NCBI RefSeq assembly: GCF_020515625.1
Contig: NZ_JAIWPJ010000002.1
Coordinates: 806,001-870,000, forward strand
DNA from: Natrinema amylolyticum
GTDB lineage: Archaea > Halobacteriota > Halobacteria > Halobacteriales > Natrialbaceae
Direction of reading: 5' to 3'
Length of the DNA stretch: 64,000 bases
Under the pieces are notes generated by a model, which searched no databases, was not told the DNA's origin, and saw only the letters and a program-made list of their open reading frames with translations. The stretch's first letter is position 1. Each line of letters begins with the position of its first letter. Below are positions 1 through 7,576 of this stretch, in pieces. Made by a program: the position numbers and the translations under genes.

Positions 1-2
1 CC

Positions 3-746
3 GATAGTCAGGAGTTCGAGGAGGAGTACGCCGATCTGGGCGCGACGACGCAGAACGCGATGGACATCGCGGAAACGAGCATGGACATCGTCCGGCAGTT
101 CGTGCCGGACGAGACGCTGGCCGACCGCGTTCGGCAGAAGTCGGTCCACTCGATGGGCGACATCGAATTCCAGCACCTGATCGAGTTCACCGGCGGGGAC
201 GAGATCGGTGATGACGAGGACGCGCCGGTCCGCGCCGGCGCTCGAGCAGTGCTCGACGAGGCCACCATCGTGACCGATATCACGATGTCGAAAGCCGGGA
301 TCACCGGCCGCGGCCACAACTGCGAGAAGCGGAAGGCGATCGGCAACGGCGCGGAGCTGGCGAAAGAGACCGGGATGACCCGCACCGCGGCCTCGGTGCT
401 CGAACTCGACAAGCAGGGCGTCTACGACGGCGCGATCGCGACGATCGGCAACGCGCCGACGGCCGCCTTCGCGCTGGCGGACTGCATCGAGGACGGTACC
501 CGACCGGCGGCCATCGTCGCGACTCCCGTTGGTTTCGTCAAGGCCGAGGAGAGCCGCCAGCGCATCCGCGAGGTCAGCGAGGAGTACGACGTCCCGGCGA
601 TCACCAACGTCGGCCGCCGCGGCGGGAGCGGACTGGCGGCCGCGCTGACGAACGAACTGATCCACGTCGCGAAGGACGTCCGAACCGACGAGATCGACCT
701 CGAGCTCGACGCCGAGACGCGGGCCGCGGACGGCCGGAACCGATGA
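3..746 (+). CDS. cbiC: Cobalt-precorrin-8 methylmutase CbiC (5' end cut off by window)
   Basis: The frame is open from the first bases of the window, so the N-terminus lies outside. The enzyme moves the C11 methyl group to C12 and yields (cobalt-)cobyrinate. Recognisable family blocks are MSKAGITGRGH, TIGNAPTAAFAL, TPVGFVKAEESR and NVGRRGGSGLAAA, which cover the flavodoxin-like core to the usual C-terminus. The TGA overlaps the ATG of cbiE (ATGA at 743-746), so the two are probably translated as a pair in a cobalamin operon that begins left of the window. Family assignment is secure; only the N-terminal catalytic-His region cannot be inspected. Confidence 0.93.
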   Translation, partial: DSQEFEEEYADLGATTQNAMDIAETSMDIVRQFVPDETLADRVRQKSVHSMGDIEFQHLIEFTGGDEIGDDEDAPVRAGARAVLDEATIVTDITMSKAGITGRGHNCEKRKAIGNGAELAKETGMTRTAASVLELDKQGVYDGAIATIGNAPTAAFALADCIEDGTRPAAIVATPVGFVKAEESRQRIREVSEEYDVPAITNVGRRGGSGLAAALTNELIHVAKDVRTDEIDLELDAETRAADGRNR

Positions 747-1546
747 GCGGCGAGTACGACCTCGACGCGGGACCGGATCCGGCGACGTTCGCCGCGGGAG
801 CGGCGGAACCCGATCTCGACGAGAGGGCAGACGACCCTGTCTACGCCGTCGGCGTCGGCCCTGGCAACCAAGAGTATCTCACGCCCCGCGGCGAGCGCGC
901 GATCCGCGAGGCCGACGTCGTTGTCGGTTTCACGACGGTCGTCGAGTTCGTCGAAGACCTGACCGACGCCGACCTGCTGACCTGCGGCTACAAGGACGAG
1001 GCCGAGGCTCTCGAGGCGTTCGGCGAGCGCGTCGCCGCCGGTGAGTCGGGGACTGCGGTCGCAATGGGCGACCCGAACCACTCGGGCTACCAGTTCGTCG
1101 GGAAGGTCCAGGATACCGTCGAGCGTTCGGACCCCGATGTCCCGGTCCGCGTGATCCCTGGCATCTCCTCGATCCAGATGGCCGCCAGCCGCGCCCGGAC
1201 GCCGATGGAGGACACCGAGTTCGTCACGCTCCACAAGAGCGGCGACCTCGAGTCGGACATGGACCGCCTCGCGGCCGCGGTCGACGACCGACACCTGCTC
1301 GTGCTCCCGCGGCCGTACGACCGGATGCCCGGCGATATCGCCGACTTCCTGCTCGAGGCGGGGGCTGATCCCGATCTCGAGGCGCTGGTGCTCGAGAAGC
1401 TGACCCACGACGACGAGCAGATCCACCGGTTCACGCTCGAGGAACTGGCGGAACACGCTGGCGGGAGCGGAAAGAACGACACGCCGTTCTCCGATCTGGT
1501 CGTGCTCGCGGTTCGACGGCTGGTCGCGCCGACGTCCTCGACGTAG
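743..1546 (+). CDS. cbiE: Cobalt-precorrin-7 (C5)-methyltransferase CbiE
   Basis: This SAM-dependent corrin-ring methyltransferase acts at C5 late in ring synthesis, working with the CbiT methyltransferase encoded 5 kb away. The tetrapyrrole methylase fold is marked by GVGPGNQEYLT near residue 37, a MGDPNHSG block near 109 and VIPGISSIQ near 135. The roughly 30-residue acidic N-terminal extension before the first strand is typical of haloarchaeal members. Its ATG overlaps the cbiC stop. CbiE and CbiT are separate proteins here, not fused as in CobL. It is the last gene of this upstream segment; a convergent membrane-protein gene follows. Confidence 0.92.
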   Translation: MSGEYDLDAGPDPATFAAGAAEPDLDERADDPVYAVGVGPGNQEYLTPRGERAIREADVVVGFTTVVEFVEDLTDADLLTCGYKDEAEALEAFGERVAAGESGTAVAMGDPNHSGYQFVGKVQDTVERSDPDVPVRVIPGISSIQMAASRARTPMEDTEFVTLHKSGDLESDMDRLAAAVDDRHLLVLPRPYDRMPGDIADFLLEAGADPDLEALVLEKLTHDDEQIHRFTLEELAEHAGGSGKNDTPFSDLVVLAVRRLVAPTSST

Positions 1547-1647
1547 CATCATCGGTTCCGTTTCCGGTTCCGGAATTCGTCGCGGTCTCCGGCGACTGTC
1601 GTCCATTGACTGCCGTCCGACCGGATCGGTCACGCGGTGGAGCGCTG

Positions 1648-2316
1648 TTATTCCGGGGCCGCCCAACCGAACTCGAGCCATGCGATGCCGAGACCGAACA
1701 GTAACATGCCAATCGCGTCCGTGGGAGTGCTTCCGTGGGCGACGATACTGATCGGCGAACCGAAAAGGAGGACGAGCGGGATCGCGGGTGCTCCCGATCG
1801 ACGCAGGAGGACGGCGATCGCGAGAACTGCGACGAGGTTGCCGACGGTTCCAAGGAGTGCCAGGATGCCGGCGACGCCATCGATCGGATTCATGAAAATC
1901 ACCTCGACGACCGTTGCAACGCCCTCTTGTTGGTCGGTAGAGAGACCACGTGACTCGCGGAGCAGGACGGCCGTCGCGATGCCGGCGATCGCTTCGAACG
2001 CGAGATAACAGACGAGATAGATCCCGATCCCGATTCGCCCGATCGTCGCGATCAGTCCCTGATAGCCGATCAGTAGCACGTACAGGGCGACGCCGAGCAA
2101 ACCGAACAGTGGAAGCAACAGGGCGTGAACGATGAACCACGTGTCCGCGATCGGTGCGAGGGTGATAAACGGGTCGTCACCGGCTGCCGGATGGAACCAC
2201 AGCACGATTGCGAGGAGAATCGGTGTTCCCAGGAGTACGAGCCATCGGCTTACGAGCCGTAGAAACGGTTCCCGTGTGTCAGATCTTGTCGACCACACTG
2301 GTTTTTTGATTGTCAT
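1648..2316 (-). CDS. Six-helix integral membrane protein, unknown function
   Basis: The 222-residue product has about six hydrophobic segments, for example around residues 21-43, 60-87, 95-121, 145-172 and 176-214, separated by short polar loops. There is no signal peptide, lipobox or catalytic motif. It may be a haloarchaeal DUF4386-like membrane protein, but this was not verified. It is convergent with cbiE. A TTTTAT box on the minus strand (2348-2353) lies 32-37 bases before the ATG, which supports this start. Larger open frames overlapping it on the same strand are arginine-rich and lack protein character. Function cannot be assigned from sequence. Confidence 0.7.
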   Translation of the reverse strand: MTIKKPVWSTRSDTREPFLRLVSRWLVLLGTPILLAIVLWFHPAAGDDPFITLAPIADTWFIVHALLLPLFGLLGVALYVLLIGYQGLIATIGRIGIGIYLVCYLAFEAIAGIATAVLLRESRGLSTDQQEGVATVVEVIFMNPIDGVAGILALLGTVGNLVAVLAIAVLLRRSGAPAIPLVLLFGSPISIVAHGSTPTDAIGMLLFGLGIAWLEFGWAAPE

Positions 2317-2347
2317 TTAGGTAGACGATACTATTCGACAGTCGCTC

Positions 2348-2353
2348 ATAAAA
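2348..2353 (-). promoter_or_regulatory. TATA box of the membrane-protein gene
   Basis: TTTTAT on the minus strand lies 32-37 bases upstream of the ATG at 2316, the spacing of a leaderless or near-leaderless haloarchaeal promoter. Confidence 0.45.
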
Positions 2354-2450
2354 CCGGAGGATGCGCTACGGACGGTCTCGTCGGGCCGTCGAACGCGATC
2401 CGGCCTGCTCTCCGTCACGGAAGATTGCCTACCGAAAAATCGTCCGATTG

Positions 2451-2618
2451 CTACTCGTCGCCCTCGTATTCGCGAAGTACTGACGACACGGTGTTCGACA
2501 CTTCCTCGAGCGCGACGGAGTGGGTCTTCCTGAGGTCATCGTCGTCCTGTGCCTCGCCCAAGTGTCTGAGCGCCTCGCGGAGGTGTCGTTCGGTGTCGGT
2601 TCCTGTTTCTTCGTTCAT
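2451..2618 (-). CDS. Small acidic helical protein, 55 residues
   Basis: This short gene reads from ATG at 2618 to TAG at 2451. The product starts MNEETGTDTERHL and ends REYEGDE. It is rich in Glu and Asp with a heptad-like Leu/Val pattern (HLREALRHLGEA, ALEEVSNTVSSVL), so it is predicted to be two helices. The acidic composition and the codon usage match genuine haloarchaeal genes. A TTAACC box on the minus strand around 2652-2657 lies about 34 bases upstream of the start. No family is recognised and no function is proposed. It is followed on the same strand by the membrane-protein gene at 1648-2316. Confidence 0.6.
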   Translation of the reverse strand: MNEETGTDTERHLREALRHLGEAQDDDDLRKTHSVALEEVSNTVSSVLREYEGDE

Positions 2619-2678
2619 AGTTCGAGCGGCGAATCGTAACCGATTCGAGCGGTTAAGTTCGTCGGTGGTTCAAATCTC

Positions 2679-3239
2679 TCACTCGAGCGCGTCCCGAACC
2701 GCTGCCCGCCGTTCGGCGAACGTCGCGTCGTCCAGTACGGGAGCGGTCGATGCGAGGTCGATGTCGACGTCATCTTCGAGTTCGATCCAGGCGCGACAGC
2801 CTCGATAGCTGCCGCGCTCCTCGATGAGCCGCGGCGACTCGAGCGCCGACACGCGGAGCAACAGCACCCACAGGTCGTCCTCGGGATCGTACTTGTCGCG
2901 CAGGCCGTCGGGCGTGTAGACGTAGTGGCGCGCGAGGGCCTCGAGATCGTCGCTCGAGACGGCGTACTCCGCGCGGACGTCGGCGACGGCTCGGATCGGC
3001 ACGCCCGCGTCGGGTTTGGCGCTCGCCCGGTGGTAGTAGTCCTCGTATCCGGACTGATAGCGATCCGGCTCCTGATGCGTGTAGGCCGGATAGAGGACGA
3101 ACTGATCGTCGATCGTTCCCGGATCGAGGGTCGGATGGCGAACGAGCACCGTCTGCGCGCCATCGAGCAGGGCGTTGACGACGCCGGCGCGTTCTTTCAG
3201 CGCGGGGATCGGTACTGTTGCGGATTCGGGGCTGCTCAT
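2679..3239 (-). CDS. DUF1802 family protein
   Basis: The 186-residue product begins MSSPESATVPIPALKER. It matches the DUF1802 pattern: ALLDGAQTVLVRHP, then FVLYPAYTHQ, then a long acidic second half with DDLWVLLLRVSALE and GCRAWIELEDD. The family is widespread in archaea, cyanobacteria and some bacteria and has no established biochemical role. An in-frame ATG twelve bases earlier (3251, MARDM) is an alternative start; the MSSPES start was preferred because family similarity begins close to it. It is divergent from cbiA, and nothing in the protein suggests a role in cobalamin synthesis. Confidence 0.75.
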   Translation of the reverse strand: MSSPESATVPIPALKERAGVVNALLDGAQTVLVRHPTLDPGTIDDQFVLYPAYTHQEPDRYQSGYEDYYHRASAKPDAGVPIRAVADVRAEYAVSSDDLEALARHYVYTPDGLRDKYDPEDDLWVLLLRVSALESPRLIEERGSYRGCRAWIELEDDVDIDLASTAPVLDDATFAERRAAVRDALE

Positions 3240-3382
3240 ATCCCGGGCCAATGCAGGGCAGTTTCAACTGTATTTCGACTGTCCGGTCACCGGCCTCGAC
3301 TCGAGGCGATTCGGTGACGACCGTCGCGAGCGCAATCGCGGCCACCGACGGATTCAAGTCCAGTTGTACTAACCCAACGACA

Positions 3383-3463
3383 ATGAACGTCGTGCGTACC
3401 GCGGATATCGCGGCCGAACGGATCGTCGAGACGGCCGATTGCGTCTCGGAGGGGCAGCGATGA
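3383..3463 (+). CDS. Possible 26-codon leader ORF coupled to cbiA
   Basis: ATGAACGTCGTG at 3383 opens a 26-codon frame (starts MNVVRTADIAAER, contains one Cys). Its TGA overlaps the cbiA ATG in an ATGA arrangement (3460-3463), as between genuine genes of this cluster. It could be a leader peptide, a device for reinitiating translation at cbiA, or the stub of an eroded gene. No homologous family is recognised. The frame length alone is not significant; only the exact stop-start overlap argues for it. Confidence 0.35.
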   Translation: MNVVRTADIAAERIVETADCVSEGQR

Positions 3464-4821
3464 AGGGATTCGTCCTCGGCGGCGTCAGCTCCGGCGTCGG
3501 AAAGACGGTCGCGACGCTGTCGATCGTACAGGCGCTCGAGGACGCCGGCCACGAGGTCCAGCCCGCCAAGGCGGGGCCGGACTTCATCGATCCGAGCCAC
3601 CACGAGGCGGTCGCCGGTCGCCCGTCCCGAACCCTCGATCTGTGGCTCTGCGGCGAGGACGGCCTCCGGCGGAATTACCGCCGCGGCGAGGGCGATATCG
3701 ACGGGTCACACTCGTCTGCCCGGGGGACGACGTCCCCCGATGTCTGCGTCGTCGAGGGCGTGATGGGCCTCTATGACGGCGACGGATCGAGCACGGCCAT
3801 GGTGGCCGAAGCGCTGGACCTCCCCGTCGTTCTCGTCGTCGACGCGAAGGCCGGGATGGAGAGCGTCGCAGCGACCGCGCTCGGCTTCCGCGAGTACGCC
3901 GCCACCATCGGCCGCGATATCGAGGTCGCCGGCGTCATCGCCCAGCGCGCTCACGGGGGTCGCCACGAGCAGGGGATCCGCGACGCCCTGCCCGACGACC
4001 TCGAGTACTTCGGTCGGATTCCGCCGAACGACGACCTCGAGATTCCGGATCGGCACCTCGGACTCGAGATGGGTGAGGAGGCCGCCCTGCCGCGGGACGC
4101 GCTGCGGGAGGCCGCTGAGTCGCTCAACGCCAAACGACTGGCCGACGTCGCGAGCGAACCGCCCGCACCCGAGACGTCGTCACCGGTCGACGGTGCCGCC
4201 GAGCCGGTCGACGCTACCGTCGCCGTCGCCAGCGACGCGGCGTTTTGCTTCCGGTATCCGGCGACTATCGAGCGGTTCCGCGAGCGGGCCGAACTGGTCA
4301 CGTTCTCGCCGATCGCCGGCGATCCCGTCCCGGACTGCGACGGGGTTTACTTGCCCGGCGGCTACCCCGAACTCCACGCCGACGCACTCGAGTCGGCCGG
4401 GACCCTCTCGGAACTCGGCGACCGCGCCGCCGACGGCCTGCCGGTGCTCGGCGAGTGTGGCGGCCTGATGGCCATGAGTCAGTCGCTGACGACGGCCGAG
4501 GGCGACCGTAGCGAGATGGCCGGCATCCTCCCCGCCGACGTGACCATGCACGACCGGTATCAGGCGCTGGATCACGTCGAACTCGAGGCCATGGAGGGAA
4601 CGCTCACCGCCGACGCCGGCGAGACGATTCGGGGCCACGAGTTCCACTACTCGAGCGCCGCGGTCGACGGCGACGCCCGGTTCGCCTTCGAGACGGTCCG
4701 CGGCGACGGCATCGACGGCGACCGCGACGGCCTGACCGAGTACGAATCGCTCGGGACGTACGTCCACGTCCATCCCGAGAGCGGGGCATTCGATCGGTTC
4801 CTCGAGGAGATCTGCCGTTAA
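3460..4821 (+). CDS. cbiA: Cobyrinate a,c-diamide synthase CbiA
   Basis: CbiA amidates the a and c carboxylates of cobyrinate with glutamine and ATP. The N-terminal dethiobiotin-synthetase-like domain starts MKGFVLGGVSSGVGKT (P-loop GVSSGVGKT) and carries AGPDFIDPSHH and VVEGVMGLYDG. The C-terminal class I glutamine amidotransferase-like domain has YLPGGYPEL, the nucleophile block GECGGLMAM, and YVHVHPESG. The start at 3460 was chosen because the P-loop begins within a few residues; an in-frame ATG seven codons upstream adds an unconserved MRLGGAA. An unusual Ser/Gly-rich loop before VVEGVMG is encoded by a perfect hairpin at 3721-3739. Confidence 0.93.
   Translation: MKGFVLGGVSSGVGKTVATLSIVQALEDAGHEVQPAKAGPDFIDPSHHEAVAGRPSRTLDLWLCGEDGLRRNYRRGEGDIDGSHSSARGTTSPDVCVVEGVMGLYDGDGSSTAMVAEALDLPVVLVVDAKAGMESVAATALGFREYAATIGRDIEVAGVIAQRAHGGRHEQGIRDALPDDLEYFGRIPPNDDLEIPDRHLGLEMGEEAALPRDALREAAESLNAKRLADVASEPPAPETSSPVDGAAEPVDATVAVASDAAFCFRYPATIERFRERAELVTFSPIAGDPVPDCDGVYLPGGYPELHADALESAGTLSELGDRAADGLPVLGECGGLMAMSQSLTTAEGDRSEMAGILPADVTMHDRYQALDHVELEAMEGTLTADAGETIRGHEFHYSSAAVDGDARFAFETVRGDGIDGDRDGLTEYESLGTYVHVHPESGAFDRFLEEICR
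3721..3739. repeat. Perfect 8-bp hairpin with 3-base loop inside cbiA
   Basis: CGGGGGAC, GAC, GTCCCCCG. It encodes part of a non-conserved loop just before the conserved EGVMGLYDG block. It has the same geometry (8-9 bp arms, 3-base spacer) as the hairpins in cbiT and in the beta-propeller gene. Confidence 0.6.
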
Positions 4822-5093
4822 CCGCGCGGTCGTCTCCGATCGCTACAGTTCGTCGTCGGACCGGTGCGGCGATCCCGCTGCTCGTTTCCAGTCCGGTTCG
4901 ACGGACGTTCGTCCGAGCGGGCGGCGTTACCGGTAGCACGGCGAGTTCGACGTCTCGGTCGGGACGGCGTGCCACGGTCGCATCGAGAGACCTCGTTCCT
5001 CCCTCCCAGTCGGAGACGAATTACGGAGTGGTATTCACGCCTGCTGATAGACAGTCAAGCAGTTAACACGAATGGGGGTGTAGTGCCGGCCGG
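4822..5093. other. Intergenic region cbiA-phaB, no gene seen
   Basis: This 272-base gap has no credible reading frame on either strand: the short frames present are arginine-rich and lack a start near a promoter. The only signal recognised is a TTAAC box at 5063-5067, 27-31 bases before the next gene. Confidence 0.6.
5063..5067 (+). promoter_or_regulatory. TATA-like box of the reductase gene
   Basis: TTAAC lies 27-31 bases upstream of the ATG at 5094, consistent with a leaderless haloarchaeal promoter. Confidence 0.4.
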
Positions 5094-5876
5094 ATGTCCG
5101 AAACCGTCTCCCGACTCGAGCCCCCGTCGCGTCGCCCACTGACCGATCGAACCTGCCTCGTAACGGGATCCTCTCGCGGAATCGGTCGCGAGATCGCGTT
5201 CGAACTCGCTCGTTGCGGTGCCGACGTGGCGGTGAACTACCGATCGTCCGAGGAATTGGCACGCGAGGTGACCGAGACGATCGAAGAGAACGGCGAGACG
5301 GCCGTCCCCGTGCAGGCGGACGTCTCGGAGCCGGCACAGGTCGAGCGGATGGCCGCGGAGATCCGCGAGGAATTCGGCGAAATCGACGTCCTCGTCAATA
5401 ACGCGGGGATCACGATCGACCGGACGTTCGAGGACATGACCTACGAGGACTGGCAGACCGTCATCGACGTCAACCTGAACGGGACGTTCAACTGTACGAA
5501 GGCGTTCTACGACGACATCAAGGCCTCCGATCACGGCCGACTGATCAACATCTCGAGCGTCGTCGGCCAACAGGGCAACTACGGGCAGGCCAACTACGCG
5601 ACCTCGAAGGGCGGTCTGTTCGCCTTCACGCGGACGCTGGCGCTGGAACTGGCCAGTCACGGCTCGACGGCCAACTGCGTCGCGCCCGGCTTCACGGAGA
5701 CGGACATGCTCGAGAAGGTCCCCGAACGCGTCCAGGACAAGATCCGCGAGGACATCCCGCTGGATCGGTTCGCCGAACCCGCGGACATCGTCGGCATGGT
5801 CCGATTCCTCGCCGGCGATCAGGCAGAGTACATGACCGGGCAGGTACTCGGGATCAACGGCGGGATGGAGTGGTAG
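5094..5876 (+). CDS. NAD(P)H-dependent 3-oxoacyl-ACP / acetoacetyl-CoA reductase (FabG/PhaB type)
   Basis: This is a short-chain dehydrogenase of 260 residues with the cofactor motif TGSSRGIG (about residues 24-31), NNAG, the catalytic Ser in NISSVVG and the catalytic YATSK block. It ends with the usual LGINGGMEW. Haloarchaea use such enzymes as PhaB, reducing acetoacetyl-CoA to 3-hydroxybutyryl-CoA for polyhydroxyalkanoate, and the N-terminal MSETVSRLEPPSRRPLTDR extension resembles haloarchaeal PhaB as recalled. No phaC or phaE lies in the window, so a role in another beta-keto reduction is possible. It sits between two cobalamin segments and is probably transcribed separately. Confidence 0.85.
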   Translation: MSETVSRLEPPSRRPLTDRTCLVTGSSRGIGREIAFELARCGADVAVNYRSSEELAREVTETIEENGETAVPVQADVSEPAQVERMAAEIREEFGEIDVLVNNAGITIDRTFEDMTYEDWQTVIDVNLNGTFNCTKAFYDDIKASDHGRLINISSVVGQQGNYGQANYATSKGGLFAFTRTLALELASHGSTANCVAPGFTETDMLEKVPERVQDKIREDIPLDRFAEPADIVGMVRFLAGDQAEYMTGQVLGINGGMEW

Positions 5877-5961
5877 GGTCGCAGTGAGCGCGTCGGGTCG
5901 AATCGATCCGACGGTCGCTCGAGCGCCCATTTCGGTTCGACCTGACAGTCCGATCGAATTC

Positions 5962-6034
5962 GACAACTCTCGTTGTCCTACTCCAACTCCATCTGGGCAA
6001 TCGCAGTTGTTCTACCCCAAACAAAATTGTTTTA
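5962..6034 (+). promoter_or_regulatory. Promoter and putative operator of the cbiT operon
   Basis: Before cbiT there are two inverted repeats: GACAAC-tctc-GTTGTC (5962-5977) and AAACAA-aa-TTGTTT (6019-6032). There is also a direct repeat, GTTGTCCTACTCC (5972-5984) and GTTGTTCTACCCC (6006-6018), about 34 bases apart. The AT-rich AATTGTTTTA (6026-6035) sits where a leaderless promoter's TATA box would be for ATG 6057. The arrangement suggests a repressor that responds to cobalamin or cobalt, but the factor is unknown. Confidence 0.5.
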
Positions 6035-6056
6035 GGGACGGACTCTGTTCCAACGG

Positions 6057-6755
6057 ATGATGCCACCCATCGCGCTTCCACACGATGCGAAGGCCGGACC
6101 GACGAAGTCGGAGGTCCGGGCCGTCGTCGGTTCGAAGCTCGCGCTCGAGCCGGACGATCACTTCGCGGAGGTCGGCTCCTGTACGGGAGCCGTCACGATC
6201 GAAGCCGCACAGCGAGCCGGGCGGGTGACCGCTCTTGAGCGGAAACCCGAGCGACTCGAGACGACGGAGCGGAACCTCGCGGCCAACGAAGAGTCGGTAC
6301 GCGCCGACGTCGAACTGCGGAACGCGGAAGCGCCCGAGGGACTGCCGGACGACGCCGACGCCCTCTTTCTGGGCGGGAGTCGGAACTTCGAAGCCGTCCT
6401 CGATCACGCCGTCGAGACCGAGATTGACCGCGTCGTGATGAACGTCTCGCGGCTCGAGGTCGCTGGGAAGGCGACGGAAGCCTTCCGCGAGCGCGACCTG
6501 CTCGAGGAGGTCGTTCAGTTTCAAGTGAGCCACGGCTACGAACTCGCCGGGGCGACGAGTTTCAATTCGGATAACCCGGTGTACATGCTGGTCGGGAGCG
6601 CGACCCCCGACGAGGAGACTGACGAAGACGACGGCGAGAGAGTCGCCGCCGACGGGGGTGAGCGATCCACCGGATCGCGATCCTCGTCGGAGCAACGCTC
6701 CGACGTAGGTCGAATCGCCCGCGGCGATTCGAAAAGCGGAGGGAACGGCCAATGA
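6057..6755 (+). CDS. cbiT: Cobalt-precorrin-6B C15-methyltransferase (decarboxylating) CbiT
   Basis: CbiT methylates C15 and decarboxylates the C12 acetate of the precorrin. It has a class I SAM fold: HFAEVGSCTGAVTIEAA (motif I, residues 38-44 EVGSCTG), ALERKPERLETTERN and ADALFLGGSRN. The PTKSEVRA segment near the N-terminus is characteristic of the family. The core ends near residue 182; a further 50 polar residues (Ser/Arg/Gly-rich) are encoded by three successive perfect hairpins (6662-6731). A second ATG at 6060 is equally possible. It heads the operon cbiT-L-F-G-H-H2, and its stop overlaps the cbiL start. Confidence 0.92.
   Translation: MMPPIALPHDAKAGPTKSEVRAVVGSKLALEPDDHFAEVGSCTGAVTIEAAQRAGRVTALERKPERLETTERNLAANEESVRADVELRNAEAPEGLPDDADALFLGGSRNFEAVLDHAVETEIDRVVMNVSRLEVAGKATEAFRERDLLEEVVQFQVSHGYELAGATSFNSDNPVYMLVGSATPDEETDEDDGERVAADGGERSTGSRSSSEQRSDVGRIARGDSKSGGNGQ
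6662..6731. repeat. Three consecutive perfect hairpins with 3-base loops at the end of cbiT
   Basis: 6662-6678: GCGATCC-acc-GGATCGC. 6685-6705: CGTCGGAGC-aac-GCTCCGACG. 6711-6731: CGAATCGCC-cgc-GGCGATTCG. The arms are 7, 9 and 9 bp without mismatch, and every spacer is 3 bases. They lie inside the reading frame and encode the dispensable C-terminal extension of CbiT. Confidence 0.75.
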
Positions 6756-7576
6756 CGCTGTACGGCGTCGGGCTCGGTCCCGGCGAGGCCGACCTCGTCA
6801 CGGTCCGCGGGAAAGAAGTTCTCGAGAACGCTGACGTGGTCTACTCCCCGGGCCGCCTGTCGCGGACGGTCGCACTGAAGCACGTCGACGAGTCGAAGAT
6901 CGGGGATCTGGACTTCCCGATGACGAAAGACGAGGAGAAGCTGCGAACGGCCTGGAAGGAGGCCGCGGCGGAGATCGCGCCCAACGCCCGCGACGGCAAC
7001 GTCGCCTTCGTCACGCTGGGCGATCCGAACGTCTACTCGACGTTCGGCCACCTGCGTCGGACGATTGACGCCTTTCATCCGGACGTCGAGTTGGAGATCG
7101 TCCCCGGCGTGAGCGCGGTGACGGCCTTCGCGACCGCGATGGGGGTCGAGATCGAGGCCGGCGCGGGGCTCTCTCTGCGCGAGGCTGCGTCCGGCCACAG
7201 CCCGACGGGCCCGGACCGGATGATCCTCTTCAAGGTCACCGACGCGCCGGCGACCCACGAGGGGCTCGTCGAGGCCGGCTACGACGTGACCTACGGCCGG
7301 CGGCTGTTCATGGAACAGGGCGAGACCCTCGTTACCGACGATCCCGCGGAGATCGACGAGCGCGACTACTACACGCTCGCCTACGCCGAGAAGGAAGACC
7401 TCGAGGTCGAGCAGGCGACGGCCGCGTTCCAGACCGACGACTCCGAGGCCTCGGGCGAGGACGACTCGACGGCGAGCGGTGAGCCGGTGACCGACGGAGG
7501 AAAACGAGCCGACCTCGAGCGCGCCGAGGGCTGCGAGGGCGGCGACTGTGGCGGACACCGCGGAGGAAACCGATGA
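6752..7576 (+). CDS. cbiL: Cobalt-factor II C20-methyltransferase CbiL
   Basis: CbiL adds the C20 methyl group to cobalt-sirohydrochlorin (cobalt-factor II). It is a tetrapyrrole methylase with GVGLGPGEADLVTVRG (residues 5-20), VTLGDPNVYSTF and VPGVSAVTAFATAM. It starts directly at the fold with MTLYGVG; the ATG overlaps the cbiT stop (ATGA). The last 45 residues are not part of the fold: an acidic linker and then CEGGDCGGHRGGNR, a short Cys/His-rich end that could bind metal. The stop again overlaps the next gene, cbiF. Confidence 0.93.
   Translation: MTLYGVGLGPGEADLVTVRGKEVLENADVVYSPGRLSRTVALKHVDESKIGDLDFPMTKDEEKLRTAWKEAAAEIAPNARDGNVAFVTLGDPNVYSTFGHLRRTIDAFHPDVELEIVPGVSAVTAFATAMGVEIEAGAGLSLREAASGHSPTGPDRMILFKVTDAPATHEGLVEAGYDVTYGRRLFMEQGETLVTDDPAEIDERDYYTLAYAEKEDLEVEQATAAFQTDDSEASGEDDSTASGEPVTDGGKRADLERAEGCEGGDCGGHRGGNR

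Noticed and set aside
422-2140. 572-residue open frame on the minus strand across cbiE
   Set aside because: Arg-rich product without domain similarity, antisense to cbiC/cbiE; a consequence of GC-rich codon bias.
5877-6056. Cobalamin riboswitch upstream of cbiT
   Set aside because: No B12-box-like conserved core or long structured leader; the gene appears leaderless.
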